The position numbers and the translations under genes are program-made. From assembly GCA_022539475.1 (NCBI GenBank), contig VCMS01000362.1, forward strand, positions 1-64,000: a stretch of DNA of 64,000 nucleotides. The letters run 5' to 3'. Source of the DNA: Gracilaria domingensis (Eukaryota > Rhodophyta > Florideophyceae > Gracilariales > Gracilariaceae). Under the pieces are notes generated by a model. It was given only the letters and a program-made list of their open reading frames with translations, was not told the DNA's origin and did no database searches. Shown in pieces: positions 10,456-22,038 of the stretch. Position 1 is the first letter of the stretch. Every line of letters starts with the position of its first letter.

Positions 10456-13400
10456 CTAAATGAACTTGTTAACACCTTTCAGGATGCTATTCTCTCTGTG
10501 AACTGAGGACTCTCGCAACGGGTCTAAGTAATAACGCCGGTTGGAAATTTGGATCTCCCCAAGCAACCTTTGGATGCAACTTAGGGATTCGATTGTGTTC
10601 TCATCTCCCCTTCGTGTATAGGAGAAGACCAAATCGTTTTCTCTATCGTATGTCATATTATAATGCCATTTTATCTCTGCCAAGTTCAGACCTTCCCGGG
10701 TACCACATGGAGATTCTATCACCACCTCAATGATTCTTTTCAAATCACCGTAGTACAAATCTTTCTGTTGATTCATATCGCCTTCGTTCGTGCTTATTGA
10801 TCTCCAGAACTCATCATCATTATCATCTTGAAATTCAGCGGCGACGCAATATTTTTGTCTCGCATCATATCTTAATTGCAATCTTCGTTTGTATTGGTCA
10901 ACTGTCTCTACTGAAAATGTTGTTCCATGTCCGAATTGCAAGGTGACGCTGGAATACTCCTTGGCACTCTTAATATCAAAATCATTTGTAACAAACTCGT
11001 CTGACGCAAAGCGACATATTGCCGCTCTTACTCGCTCTTTGGACGCATCAATTTGACGCCCAACGCCATGCAATGTAACAAGCACATCTTGATCTTTCCG
11101 ATGCCCACGTTCATTTCCCATTGAGCTAGAATCACTGTGTTTGCTCAGATCATTCAGGTCCGGGTTTTCTTCCTCGCATTGACGGCATGTGTTTGATGCA
11201 AGCCCTCCACACATAAGCTTAATCGCCAAAAAGCTTATGGTTCTTGTGAAATATATGCGCTTCAACGTTTGACTTAGATCGGATACGACTACCTACTTCT
11301 CCGAGAAGGCGCTCCACGAGAAATTGAGATGAAACAGGCAAGGGACCGCATTCCTCTAAAAGTTCGGGAAGATGCAAAATGGCATGGGTTGAAGGCGTGA
11401 AGCAGTAGTACTCAGATGGTTTGCTTGCAAACAAGTCAATGAATCTGGCAAACAATTCTTCAACCACGCACAAGAGGTCTTTTCTCTGTTGATTACTGCA
11501 GTTGTAACTGAAGCATATATTCACCATTCTACCCGTGAGTCTCCAAATTCGTAGAATTTTCTTCTTCACCTTATAGTGATGCATGAAAGGTAACAGATAT
11601 AACTGTGCCTGTCTTTTGAAGTCTTCTGCTTTGTACTTCGTGACATGCTCCAACGACATAGGTGATCTCCCCCAACTGCTTGGTATTCCTCTTGCAGCTT
11701 CTTCCATTGACTTATTGATGGATTTCAGGGTCTCAGCCTCAATGCAATACTTCGGCAAACACGTTAACTTTTCGTGCTGGGAGTGAGACCCGATTGCGAG
11801 TTTAAGTACATGTTTTGACCAACCGAGCAACACCAAATGCATGACATCGTAAGGGAACGAGAAAACGTAGTCAAGAGTTAGTCTTCTCAAAAGAGATGAA
11901 CGTTTAATACCGGTCTTCCGCTTCAAATCATCTCTTTCTTGTTTGCTGCAACTGTTCTTTGCCAGACGTTTCCATACAGAGAGGACCTCGGCACTATCTC
12001 GAATCGTAGGACACTCAGTCCTGATTATATCCCCTCGACGGCATAATCTCTCTCTCGAAATAACGTCTTTGAGAAGTCTAGATGAAACGTCAGGAACGAC
12101 GCACGCGCTTCGGCATTCCCTCACAAAGGTCTTCTTTTTCTTGCAAAAACGGCAGAACATCAAACCTGTATGACCAACATATCCTAGTACCTTGGAGGCC
12201 GCAGGCCAGTCTGCAGTGAAGTACACAACATATGCCTTCATCAAACGTATCTGCTTGTCATAACACACAATTGGAATACCCTGTTCTAGCTCACGAAGAT
12301 CTTCAACAATTTCATGCAGAAAGGTGTCAAAGTATAAGGTATCATGCGATCCCGGTATAACTGCGAGTATCAACGAGTTAGAGGCTTTGGCTCTCTCGTT
12401 CGGATTGAGGTTGAGCACGGTGCATGTCACAGGCCACGATGAGACAGGCTCACCGCGCTTGTTTCGAAAGCATTCAAAACCATCGGTTGATATCGTGAGT
12501 AAGAAAATCAACGTGTTCTCGGTGGTATCAACATGTTTTGCACGTTCTTGAAGAAGCCTTGAGAACATCCTTCCATTATAGTAGTCGTCCGTCGATTCAA
12601 ACCTGTCTGGAACTTCTTCTACATCTCTTTGAGAGAAAACCGCATTCATTGCTCGCTTATAACCCTCTTGAACTTCTCTAAAAGTATCAGGACATCTTAG
12701 AAATGCTTTGAACGCTACTGATGGTTTCAGAAACCAAAAAGTTGCGCTTCCTTGGCCCATCATAGGGGCCTGACAGGTTGGACACTTTCTGCTTCCTTTC
12801 AACGCGCCGGAACACGCTGCATGGCCTTGTCGGCACATACGGACCGAACTCTTAAAGAGAATGTTTCTCTTTATGGCGAAAGAAATAAGAGAACGATAAG
12901 AGAAAATGGAGTTGAGAGGTTCAACGGACAGAAGTCGCTCGATAGCGTTTTGAGAAATGTCGGATACTTCTGCCATATACAGGAAACGGCTTAACCGCTT
13001 AAACTCATTCATTCTACGGTCTTCATCGATTTCAATGTTCCCGGAAGGTACTGAGGAGCTCAGGCACGAATGATTGGAAGAAGAGGAAGGCTCCGAACTA
13101 GAACATTCATGCACAGGTGGACTAGAACCGAAGCTATGTTGATCGTTGCCCTCTCTAATAATTGCCTCATCTGCATAATTCATGTTCTCACTTTCTTCAA
13201 TCTCTGCTACAACGTTATTACCCTCTATTGGAACGACTTCTAGTTCTTCTGTGGACTCTGCATTATTTTGGTTCGATGCAAAAATTGGATGCTGTCGTGC
13301 TACTTCTCCGTATTGGACTGAATCTGAAGCAGGCAAGTGTGTTTCAGAGCAATTTATGGCCGGCAAAGAACCTGATGGGTTTCGTGTTACATGAGGTGTG

Positions 13401-13564
13401 GTCTGCCATCGAAATCTTCTTCTTTGGTTTGAGAGATTTGGATTCTGGGGTATGTCTTCTACATTGCTTTGCTCATCACTTTCCCCATTATCTGCTCTTT
13501 CCATGGGCTGGGTAATCTCCCATCTTCTCTTTCTTACCCGTCGATAATTTTCTTCTCCTTCCAT
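10456..13564 (-). CDS. T1 transposase, tnp2/CACTA-like, split by one frameshift
   Basis: The minus-strand ATG at 13564 opens 781 codons to 11219; a second frame, 11265-10456, supplies a further C-terminal region of about 240 residues, so one shift of frame at about 11225-11260 separates them. The order is: acidic Ser-rich N-terminus; a Cys/His cluster (MCRQGHAAC...CPTC) near residue 240; DDYYNGRMF; the catalytic-type STDGFECF; ADWPAASKVLGYVGH followed by CRFC (second Asp plus zinc ligands); FPYDVMHLVLLGW; and FLVERLLGEV as the likely Glu site. This is the arrangement of tnp2-type transposases of CACTA/Plavaka elements. The C-terminal region (YCVAAEF, LYYGDLKRI) recurs in T2. An inverted repeat (CATAAGCTT/AAGCTTATG) sits at the shift, so programmed shifting is possible but decay is simpler. 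It lies head-to-head with the accessory gene. Confidence 0.8.
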
Positions 13565-14153
13565 TCAAAACGACAAATGTCCCTCGCTTTTAATGTGTTT
13601 GGCCGGAGTAGAAGCTCTTGCCCTTCCTTTGAGATGCAAATACTGCGGCGATGCCTCCTCATGTAATCCGAGTGTGAGAAACTTTTCGCAGATATTGGAA
13701 ATTGGTCATTATTTTCTGTAGATCCATTCCGGAATATTTTGAAACAGATCAACCGCAACTACTCCCGCTTCATCACGTGATAGTTTTCGCTTCACCTCAC
13801 CTCGATGAGACAGAAACGGCGCCAGAAGAGTGATCCACGGCTTCCCGCCCATCGCCTCCCGTGCAGTTCGATACATAAGCGCTTCGTTCCGCTTCCTCCG
13901 ACGACAATGGCTATACCTGGTACCATTCCTTCCACTCTCATCCATTTCCTCTTTTGGCTCAGCCATTCTAGCGACGCCCTCCTACTGAACCCGGTCAAGC
14001 GGTGCAGAGACTCACATCTTTGCAGTCTATACCTTCCTCATACATCCAGTACGTTGTCCTGTCTGCTTTGCTGCGAGCACATTGCCTAACCTTTCCAAAC
14101 TAACTTTGTTATGGATACTGAAATCATCCCTATCCTGTTATCCGAAGTATGAC
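13565..14153. promoter_or_regulatory. Divergent promoter region of T1 core genes
   Basis: About 590 bp separate the transposase ATG (13564, minus) from the accessory ATG (14154, plus). The two genes point away from each other, so shared control from this stretch is likely. No specific box is convincing. T2 has the same arrangement with a spacer of about 375-740 bp, depending on the transposase start. Confidence 0.45.
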
Positions 14154-15104
14154 ATGACTTCCCGCCAAATCCCCAGCGTCTCTGTCGACCGTTCCGTAAC
14201 TGCTGCTCAAGCAGCGACCATGCCCCATAGTTCTTCTCCTCCCAATCAAGTTCCTCCTCAATGCATCCCCATTCCAACAGCTATGAATCGTCGAAAAATG
14301 AAAGAGGCTGACAGGAACGGCAGACCCACAGGAGCCGTAATCTCTGCAAGGCTAGTTTTTAATCGTCTGTTCCGTGAGCGATTTCCAGACTGGATAGACT
14401 ACGCGAGGACAGGGGATAACGAAGACTCGGACAACAATGTGGACCATGATCAGTTCCCAATCTACCTCGAGATGGCAAATGCCGTCAAAGATATGACACG
14501 TCAGTTTCTTTACCATAAGATGGGTCTGACTCGTGGCGCCCGTAATTTCCGTTCTGTGAAAATTGAGTACGCCTCTCAGCTTTTGCAACTAAAGCAAAAG
14601 GTTGTGAAGGCCTTTCCAGTTCTTGGAGCTGCCCAAAACTATTGGATAGTTACCGATTTTGTGAAGGAGGCAATGCAGAGAGACAAGAAGGCAGTGAAGG
14701 AAGCGACGAAGAGGACTAACGCTCCCGTTAATGTTGCTATCGAGCGGGGATCGGCAGGAGGCAGAGACGGCCAGAATGGTGTCCCCGGGCCGGTGTCTGG
14801 TGGCAACTTTCGGGAAATGCCTGATTCCGTGGCCGGTGATGAAGCAGTTCCTACTAATGGTGATGGTCGAGCTATGAGCGGTCATGTCCAAGCGTCAGCT
14901 GAAGAACATGGTGAAGAGATTGTTCACTCAAACGGTGATGCGCATTCGAGTCATTCAGAGATGGCTTATGGATCTCAAGATGATGTATTCCAAAGCGATG
15001 ACCTTAATGAAAATGCGTCTCAGTCGTGCCAAGACTGTGAAGAAATTACCCCTGCGGTTGTGCGAACTGCAGGTTCTCGACGTGGCGGGAATCGTACTCA
15101 ATGA
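14154..15104 (+). CDS. T1 accessory protein, divergent to the transposase
   Basis: A 316-aa frame from ATG 14154 (MTSRQIPSVS) to TGA 15102-15104. The same frame then stays open to TAG 15330-15332 and encodes a strongly basic tail (KRRRKKSKNARSRS); the T2 homologue also ends in a basic tail, so the TGA looks like a premature stop (CGA or TGG origin) or a readthrough site. Residues about 65-180 form a helix-rich domain shared with T2: WIVTDFVKEAMQRDKK here against WAVNLLIQEAFRRDRN there. The rest is acidic and Ser/Gly-rich. No known family is recognised. By analogy to TnpA of En/Spm it could bind element ends, which is inference from position only. Confidence 0.6.
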   Translation: MTSRQIPSVSVDRSVTAAQAATMPHSSSPPNQVPPQCIPIPTAMNRRKMKEADRNGRPTGAVISARLVFNRLFRERFPDWIDYARTGDNEDSDNNVDHDQFPIYLEMANAVKDMTRQFLYHKMGLTRGARNFRSVKIEYASQLLQLKQKVVKAFPVLGAAQNYWIVTDFVKEAMQRDKKAVKEATKRTNAPVNVAIERGSAGGRDGQNGVPGPVSGGNFREMPDSVAGDEAVPTNGDGRAMSGHVQASAEEHGEEIVHSNGDAHSSHSEMAYGSQDDVFQSDDLNENASQSCQDCEEITPAVVRTAGSRRGGNRTQ

Positions 15105-16098
15105 AATGGTCCCCACTTGAGCCGCAAACAGACTGAAGTTGAGCCCATCAATCGCGACCAGGATGAATCCAACCGTCAGAAGCGTCGGCGCAAGAAGTCA
15201 AAGAACGCTCGATCCCGTTCGAATGTCACATCCAGCAACCAGAACAATCAACAAAGACCATCTCATATGCCTCGCCATGCTTCATCCGGACGTTCTCGTG
15301 CGGTTGGCTCCCGCACGCATCATCGTCAGTAGACCATCAACGCAACGTAAGTAGTTCGCGCACAAGATATTCACGATGATGACCCCAACAAATCTGGAGG
15401 TAACTATCTCACTCATTTCTTTCTCATACTTGCGTTATGACTAACTTTTATATCATCAGTAATGTCGACAAAGGTAGCCGTAGTTGCCCTGGCCGACACG
15501 ATGACTTCATTCTAAGTTCTCTTGCGCAGCTTTCCTGCCATCTATAAGTATTGATTTTGGACCAACACAAGGTCCTAGGGTAAACGGGTGTTCTAGGTCT
15601 GGTGTCGGATCTCAAGATGCATTGCATCTTCCACATACGACAAAGTTTTCTGATACCTACTCTGTTCTTCGTAGACATTTTGACAAAATTTGGCGTACAT
15701 GGTGTACCTCTTCGGACAAATCTGAGGTCCAATATGGTACATTACTTGACATCAACAGAGACATCAAGAGAGCAGGTTAGGTACTCTTGATAATGTCCTA
15801 GTTTGACAGTTTTCCGTCCCAAGAAGGGACAGATTATGTCTTACCATATCATTCCTCAATGGGCTATGTTTTGTCCTTTCTAGGACCTCTTATTGTCTGA
15901 CTCTGAAATTCATATAGCGTACACATCACGAACCATTTCAGGAGGCCTTGGAGCATCCAAAACGTAACGATTTTGAACTGATTTTGGACAGATTTGGTGC
16001 TGCGAAAGTCGCACTTTCGAACCTCCTTTCGGACAGATTTGGAACTAACTCGGCCATATAACAACCCTAGTTGGACCAGCTACTTTTGCACATATTTT

Positions 16099-16139
16099 GG
16101 CCATCTTATGTACGAACTTAGTTGGCCATGTTTCGGCAC
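16099..16139 (-). repeat. T1 right subterminal repeats
   Basis: The inverse of this stretch holds GTACATAAGATGGCC and GTGCCGAAACATG, which match the left subterminal motifs at 925-951 with one or two differences each. They support pairing of the two ends as one element. Confidence 0.55.
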
Positions 16140-16258
16140 ACATTATGTGCCATTCTTTCGGGACAAATTAGTACACATTTAGACTACTTCAGGGACACTT
16201 AAATCAGGATCTCTTTGGACCAATTCACGTCCATTTTTGGGCCATATTTAGGTCTTTT

Positions 16259-16273
16259 ACATTGCTTGTAGGG
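16259..16273 (-). repeat. T1 right terminal inverted repeat
   Basis: The plus strand ends ACATTGCTTGTAGGG before TTCC at 16274-16277. Read in reverse complement it begins CCCTACAAGCAATGT, pairing imperfectly with the left end at 854. Confidence 0.6.
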
Positions 16274-19200
16274 TTCCCGGGTTGGATCACATGTCCCAAG
16301 TCATCAACTGCTGACTGGAAGAAGAAGCACCTCTTCTTCAATTTCAGTGTTATTCCGGCTTCTTCGAGTAGATCAAGTACTTTAGCCAGGTGTTGGTAGT
16401 GGTCCATTACGGAGATCGAGTAGATTATGACATCATCGAGATACGCGATAGCAGATTGCCAACGAACCTTATTCAGGATGACATCTATAGCTCTTTGAAA
16501 TGTCGCCGGGGCGTTCTTCAAGCCAAATTGCATCCGAATAAAGCGGTAGAGACCCACATGGGAGGTGAAAGTAGTTTTGTCCCTATCGGGCTTGTCTATT
16601 TCCACTTGCCAATACCCAGAGTTGGCGTCAAGGGTAGAGAACACTCTCGCGTCTCCCAGGGAATCACTGCATTCACCCATCCGTGGTACCGGGTAAGAGT
16701 CACGAACTGTGACCGCGTTGAGCTTTCTGTAGTCAATGCAGAAACGCTAGGAACCATCCTTTTTCAGGGCGATGACCACAGGACTAGCCCACTCTGCCGA
16801 TGACGGTTCATTTACTCCTTCCCTCAGCATCTTTGTGACCTGCTTCTTCTCCCATTCTCGGGCCTTCTGACAGAATTGGTACGGGGCTTGGTGCATTGGG
16901 TGTGCATCAGGATCGATTTCAATCCGATGTTTTGCGGCCGAGATTGTTCCTAAGTATCCGTCTCACATATCAGCGTACTCGGAAAGGAGCTGAATGATCT
17001 TATTCCGTTGCGGCTCGTACTCTTCACCGATTTGTACTGTCGACGTCCAGTCCGTTTCCGGTCACTCACTCTCGATCAATGTACCCCCCTGTGTAGGGTT
17101 GGCGATGTTCTCGTCGGCATAGTTGGGGTTCAAATCCGTGATGGAGAGGAGGGTTGCAGGGGCGGGCTTAGCTTGGCCGACTACGGTGTTCTTCGATACA
17201 TTTGTGGGTCGTTCACTCATGTTGGCCACAAAGACATAAAATGGCTGATTCGGGAGAACTTCCATAACTCCCTTAGCGAGCAGCTGTAGGTTCCGGCGTA
17301 AGGTATCGATCCTATTCCGTAGGTAAACCGTCCTGCATGTACCGGTTTGAACCATGACTGCCGTTTCGGACATAGAGGGCAGTACCATGGCTCGGGCGAC
17401 ACGAAGCTTCTGCGATACCGTGTGTCTCGGGATGCGCGCAGGGATGGGCTTCCCATCGCAAAAACAGTTGTGTGCTTCCAGGAGAGCCACGGATAATGAA
17501 TTGTAGAACGAAATTTTCCGTTCTCTAGGGTAGATCGCTTTGATATAACGATCTATAAAGTTCGTGCCCAAGATACAATCCACAGCCAGATTAGAAGATA
17601 CAAAAAACCGGATCCGGGCCTTCAAGTTACCCAGTCGGATGTTCAATGGTATTACACCAAGAATATTCATGGAGCGGTTGGAGGCATCCTATACACGGGG
17701 AGCACTGATAGGTAGTAGTTTAGATTCCCACCCGGGCGGTAGGGCTCAAGTGTGTACGAGGTTCGGTGATGCTCCGGTATCCACGACACTCGTAATCATC
17801 CGAGTCAGGCAGGGTTTGTGATAAACGGCCGTCAGGGCTTTATAGTTCTGACTCTTAAACAAATAAACCGGTTCGGAAGTGCTGATCTCACAGTTCAACA
17901 CTTCATGATGGTGTACGTCTTCCACAGTGGCCTTCCATTCTGCGGTCGAACTTTCCTTGAGACTGTCATTCGTGACACGGCGCGGCGCCTCTCCGCGCCC
18001 TGTTGAGCGTTTTCCTCCTCTTCAGGTTGATGGGCTTGTTCTTCTTCCAGAATAAGGGCCGAACGACGGGGACCTCTATTGGCTGGGAGAGGGCTTCCGG
18101 GGATGGGAGCGCTATTGTCGGCGCGACTTCTCTGGCTACCGATATTACCGGGGCGACTTCCCTGGCCTCCAATAAATGGCATCCGACGGCGGAAATAGCC
18201 TTCATCAACATGGTGTGAGTAATTCTGCGCGCGTTGCTGGAGCAACTTGTTCCGGATGTCGGCAGGCATCCACTCGCAGCATGGGATGGTAGTTGACAAG
18301 CATGGCCAACATGCTGGGTTCCGGTTCGGGTCAAAGCATTGTAGTGGGGTTTGGTAGGCCGAGTACGGTGGTGAAGGAACCGTACTCTGACCCATTTGGG
18401 AAGGTGAAGCGGTGCTAATCGTTGGCATCGACGGGAAGGAGACGCTGGGCGAGGGCAACACTGCAAGTGCCTCTACAGCCGAGTCTGCTACTGTCCCGGT
18501 CTGCGTACTGGTATCTGTCTCGGTTAGGAGGGCTCTCGTACGAGACTTTCTCGTATCACGAGCCTTCTCAATCGTGAAGTACACTTTCTCTTCGCCACGG
18601 TGAGTATCTCCTAAGCCCTCTGCAAAAAGCACGAACTGCCTGAATCCGATCTTCGGGTGCGTCGCAGAATAGTTGCGGACCGAGGCTCGAATAGCAGGTA
18701 GTAAACCTTCCACGAATAATGCTTTCAGGCGCGAATCAGTGAATATATTTCCGCAGCGGCGATTCTTCTTCCGCAGGCGGACCGAGAATTCACTTTCCGT
18801 ATTTCTATAACTCTGCCGAAAGGTACGTGGTACGCTTCCGCAATGACTCCATCGGTAGCTTACGTCTCTAGAAGATGGTTCACGATCTCCGGATAAGGTC
18901 GTAGAAGCTCATCGTCCTCATTCGAATCCACGGCTTCTGACTAGCCCGAAATGCGATTCTTGACGAGTTCCAAAGCCAAGCCGGATGTGAAGAACCGAAA
19001 GAGCCATACGGCGGCTTCTTCATGAATGCAGTTCTGGTTTCATGCGGTTTTAAACGCACTGAGAAACTTGAAAACCGTGATCGGATCATTCCTACTGAAC
19101 TTCTCGGGAATCTGCAATCCCATCCGCTTACCGGGCTTCGCAACAGTCCGGGCTACTCTGGCCTTGTACGTTTCGGAACGGTTCATCACGCGGTAGGTCT

Positions 19201-20417
19201 TAAAGCTTGGACCATGGCGAACTCCGGATTGTTCGGTTTGATTCGCTTGATACGAGGGACATCATATTCGTCTTCCGTGTCACTGCACTGACTCATATCA
19301 GAGTCAGGATTCTGCGATTCGGAATCGGAGTCGGAATCTCTATAACGACCGTGACGCGACCCTCGACGCTTCCTGTTACGGCTTTTTCTTTTGTTACGCT
19401 TTTTTTTCTCCGGGTCCGGGATGACGTTTGACGTGCCTCGCGCAGTCTTTCTTCTGTGGAAGAGGCCATCCGGATTCGGTACCTGAACTGGCTCGGCGTT
19501 CAGCGTGCACCAGACAAGTTCTTGATTGTGGAGGAGGCCGACCAAGTTCGGGTTCAGGCGGTAAGGGGTTCGACGTGCCTCTAATGGTATCTGCTTCATT
19601 CAGGGGCCCTTCTGTTCTCCGATTTCGAGCGAAGTTCGACGTGCCCACCGCCATCTGCCCATCACGGGGGAGGCCGCCCGCATTAAATACTTCATCCCTT
19701 AAGGGTTCGGCGAGAGTTGCCCTGTCGGGGTGACCAAATAGCTGCACCACTTCCCTTGCGGGTTGAGGTTGAAGGCATGATCCAGCAGGCAGTAGGCGGT
19801 ACCTGCGGAGTTGGTTCGCGACTTCACTTTCCACAGTTTCATCCACCGCGTTGGTTACAACCGAAGCATTCCGAAGACAGGTTGACACAGTTTCCACGAT
19901 TACAGGAAGCTGTGTTTCAATACTTGACCGGACTCGTTGTTCGAGGACACTGTCAACCTGAACAGGCACACGGTTAGAGAGTTCTTCCGTCAACCACCTC
20001 TCTAACTGGGGAAGGAGGGAGGCAAAGTCCGAGACGGTCGGTGCGTCTACCATGGTGGAGATTGCTGATTCGGGGCCACGAGTCTGCACACGAGGTGCTG
20101 GTCCAGGGTCTCCTCTTCCAACTTCCGTGTTCGGGGGTGCTTCTCCGGTGCGGCGGAGCAGGCGCTCCGGGTTATCCACTTGTGGCGTTAGTCCACGCGG
20201 CTCACTGCGGCTACTATTCGACCGCGGGGCGGGAGAGAGTGCAGGTCGGTTCGCCTCAGCTCGTCTAATATTGACACGTGCCGAAATGGACCTTGGACGA
20301 GCGAGCTCGTCAAGCCGAGAGGACTTCGACTTTGAATACATAAGGGGTTTTGCAGCTTTTAGGCTGCTCTTTACTTCCGATACGGCGAATACGGGTCTGC
20401 TCTTCCACGAGACACAG

Positions 20418-20435
20418 TTCTGAGTCCGGAGACCA
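20418..20435 (-). other. Primer-binding site of gypsy-0
   Basis: Read on the minus strand, TGGTCTCCGGACTCAG begins two bases after the LTR end, as expected for a tRNA-primed start. The same TGGTCTCC start is used by gypsy-2. Confidence 0.5.
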
Positions 20436-20437
20436 GT

Positions 20438-20987
20438 TGTGAGATAATGCACGCGAATGACTACTCAGGTAAATATCCGGGAACGGTGGTGTAGGTATGC
20501 AGCACACGAGGTGTAAGGCCGTGTGGGCTGCCGAGTCGGGGAAGACGGTCCTTGAAGGTGCGGAGTAGTCCACGGCACTCTGTGGTGAAACCGAGTACGG
20601 AGACACGCGCAGTCCAAAAAGGTACCACGCGCCTAGCCAGAGAGCCGGTGCAATGGTAGTGATATCGCTGCAGAACAGCCTCTGCAGGTCTTAGACAGCC
20701 CGAGTTCCTACTACGACGTAGGATACGTGCCACGGTAAACAAGACGAAGAACGTAGTAGGAAGCACCTTGATTTACTGTCTTGGGGGCTAGCGCTGACCT
20801 GGCGAAGATATATATCTAGTCTGGCGCCGCCACACACGTGTACGAATTACCGACTACAGGTCACTAGCTGCCACCGGCATACCCGTAGACTACTACTACT
20901 ACTATTTCTACTACAACGACAGTATCCCACTAGCGGCTTTCCTTACAGCACCACCACTGCAACTGTCACGGCTCAGTATCTTACACA
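20438..20987 (-). repeat. 5' LTR of gypsy-0
   Basis: About 550 bp bounded by TGTGAGATA at the gag side and TATCTTACACA at the far side, an LTR-type TG...CA with a short inverted repeat. It contains a TATATATA-like stretch near 20807 and a (TAC)n run near 20890. No second LTR lies in the window. Confidence 0.6.
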
Positions 20988-21347
20988 ACAACCGTATACG
21001 TTGGAGGTTGTCTCTCTACACGAGTCCATCCTGAATGCGGGTGTGCAAGATTTTTCTGCCGTGAGTGCAGCAGCGACAGAATTAAACTCCTTCCTGCAGC
21101 ACTGGAAGCTTCGTACTAATGCCAAGCTGTTTGTACCGAACCAAAGCATCCACGACTTTGGCGGTTCATTTGGTTCCGTGAAGATCCAACGCCAGTAGGC
21201 CCTTCTCAGTAATCCTCCAACCAACTCCTTGCTATACTTCAAGGAAGAAACGAACCCATCACGTGGCTGCTTTAGTTGTTTTCGACTTCTACCTTTCTTG
21301 TGCGATTTGCAAGTTCCGCTGAGAGTTTGCGCGTTGGGAATACTGAT

Positions 21348-21860
21348 ATGGGGAGAATGGAGCATAGTCATACAGCAGTACGGTTGGCAATTCTACGAGG
21401 CGAGATTGCTGGTGCGGCATTTCATAGCCATCAGCGTGGCATGGGTTGTAACGCTGGTGTTTATATGCTTGCTCTTTATTGCGGACGAGAAATGTGGGAC
21501 ATGAAGCCCGGCGGAGTGGTTATTTATCGATTCGGATGGCCGTGGTGTTCCGTGAGCAGTTCATATGATGTTTCGCGAGCTAATTTGTTCACACTTGACC
21601 TTGCTGCGTATAGAGGCCCCTCAACTTCTCAGAAGAAGTGGAAGAACAAGATGGGCGATCACCGCTTTGGATTAAGCTGGCGAAATCGAGAGGGGGGGCA
21701 GCTGCTCAAAATAGAGAAGCTGCTCGGTGGCGAGGCTGCGCTCCTTGCGCACAGAGTGCGACTCACATATCCGGATTTGTTCGATCGTGCGGTGAACGAG
21801 GAGCTGCAGGTGTTTCGAGAGCAGTCACTGGCCGCCATCGACGTTGATAGCCACACTTGA
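21348..21860 (+). CDS. Hypothetical protein, unrecognised
   Basis: A 170-aa frame from ATG 21348 (MGRMEHSHTAVRLAIL) to 21860, with charged, helix-like sequence at its end (LLKIEKLLGGEAALL, DLFDRAVNEELQVF). In another frame 21844-22038 continues with similar character (SLPLEEKFAKLLRKIAKYS), so the gene may extend by a shift or splice. It begins shortly after the gypsy-0 LTR; earlier plus-strand sequence from 21001 may belong to it. No family is recognised. It may be a remnant. Confidence 0.35.
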   Translation: MGRMEHSHTAVRLAILRGEIAGAAFHSHQRGMGCNAGVYMLALYCGREMWDMKPGGVVIYRFGWPWCSVSSSYDVSRANLFTLDLAAYRGPSTSQKKWKNKMGDHRFGLSWRNREGGQLLKIEKLLGGEAALLAHRVRLTYPDLFDRAVNEELQVFREQSLAAIDVDSHT

Positions 21861-22038
21861 TCGAGATGAGAAAATCACAGAGATCATGTTGACCTGCGGA
21901 GAAAGCGATGAAGTCTGTGCTTGCTCAGATGTTACTGATCCGGAAATCAGTGCTTTGAGAAGTTTGCCTCTTGAAGAGAAATTCGCAAAGCTTCTCAGAA
22001 AGATTGCTAAATATTCCAGGAGAAAAGCATTACATTAA

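Larger units (their letters stand above)
854..16273. mobile_element. Large DNA transposon T1 (tnp2/CACTA-like) with gene cargo
   Basis: A 15,420-bp block sits inside the RT region of gypsy-0. Its left end reads CCCTATGAACAACTGT and the inverse of its right end reads CCCTACAAGCAATGT, an imperfect terminal inverted repeat whose first mismatches are transitions. TTCC flanks both sides (850-853, 16274-16277), a probable 4-bp target duplication; the C run makes its exact limits uncertain. Motifs near the left end recur inverted near the right end. Inside are a tnp2-type transposase (10456-13564, minus), a divergent accessory gene (14154-15104, plus), and a 9.6 kb left arm with a DET1 homologue, a coiled-coil pseudogene and a Cys-rich ORF. 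The CMC superfamily (CACTA, Mirage, Chapaev) is the closest class I can name. That the left arm is captured cargo is inference. Confidence 0.7.
15333..16273. other. T1 right subterminal region with repeated motifs
   Basis: No gene is visible. The stretch is full of short related motifs such as GGACAGATTTGG, TTTTGGAC and GTACACAT, on both strands, plus small palindromes (AGATGCATTGCATCT near 15615). Dense short repeats next to a terminus are typical of the subterminal region of CACTA-type elements. Confidence 0.55.
16274..20987 (-). mobile_element. Ty3/gypsy fossil gypsy-0, LTR-gag-protease-RT half
   Basis: Minus-strand order is 5' LTR (20438-20987), gag (about 17.9-20.43 kb), aspartic protease region (about 17.0-17.7 kb), and reverse transcriptase (about 16.27-16.8 kb; FSTLDANSGYWQVEI, YLDDVIIYS). 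It ends at the T1 insertion; the RNase H half is at 1-853. The copy is old, with roughly ten or more breaks. Confidence 0.85.

Noticed and set aside
11219-11265. Programmed frameshift in the T1 transposase
   Set aside because: A hairpin sits at the site, but T2 shifts at another place and in the other direction, so independent decay is simpler.
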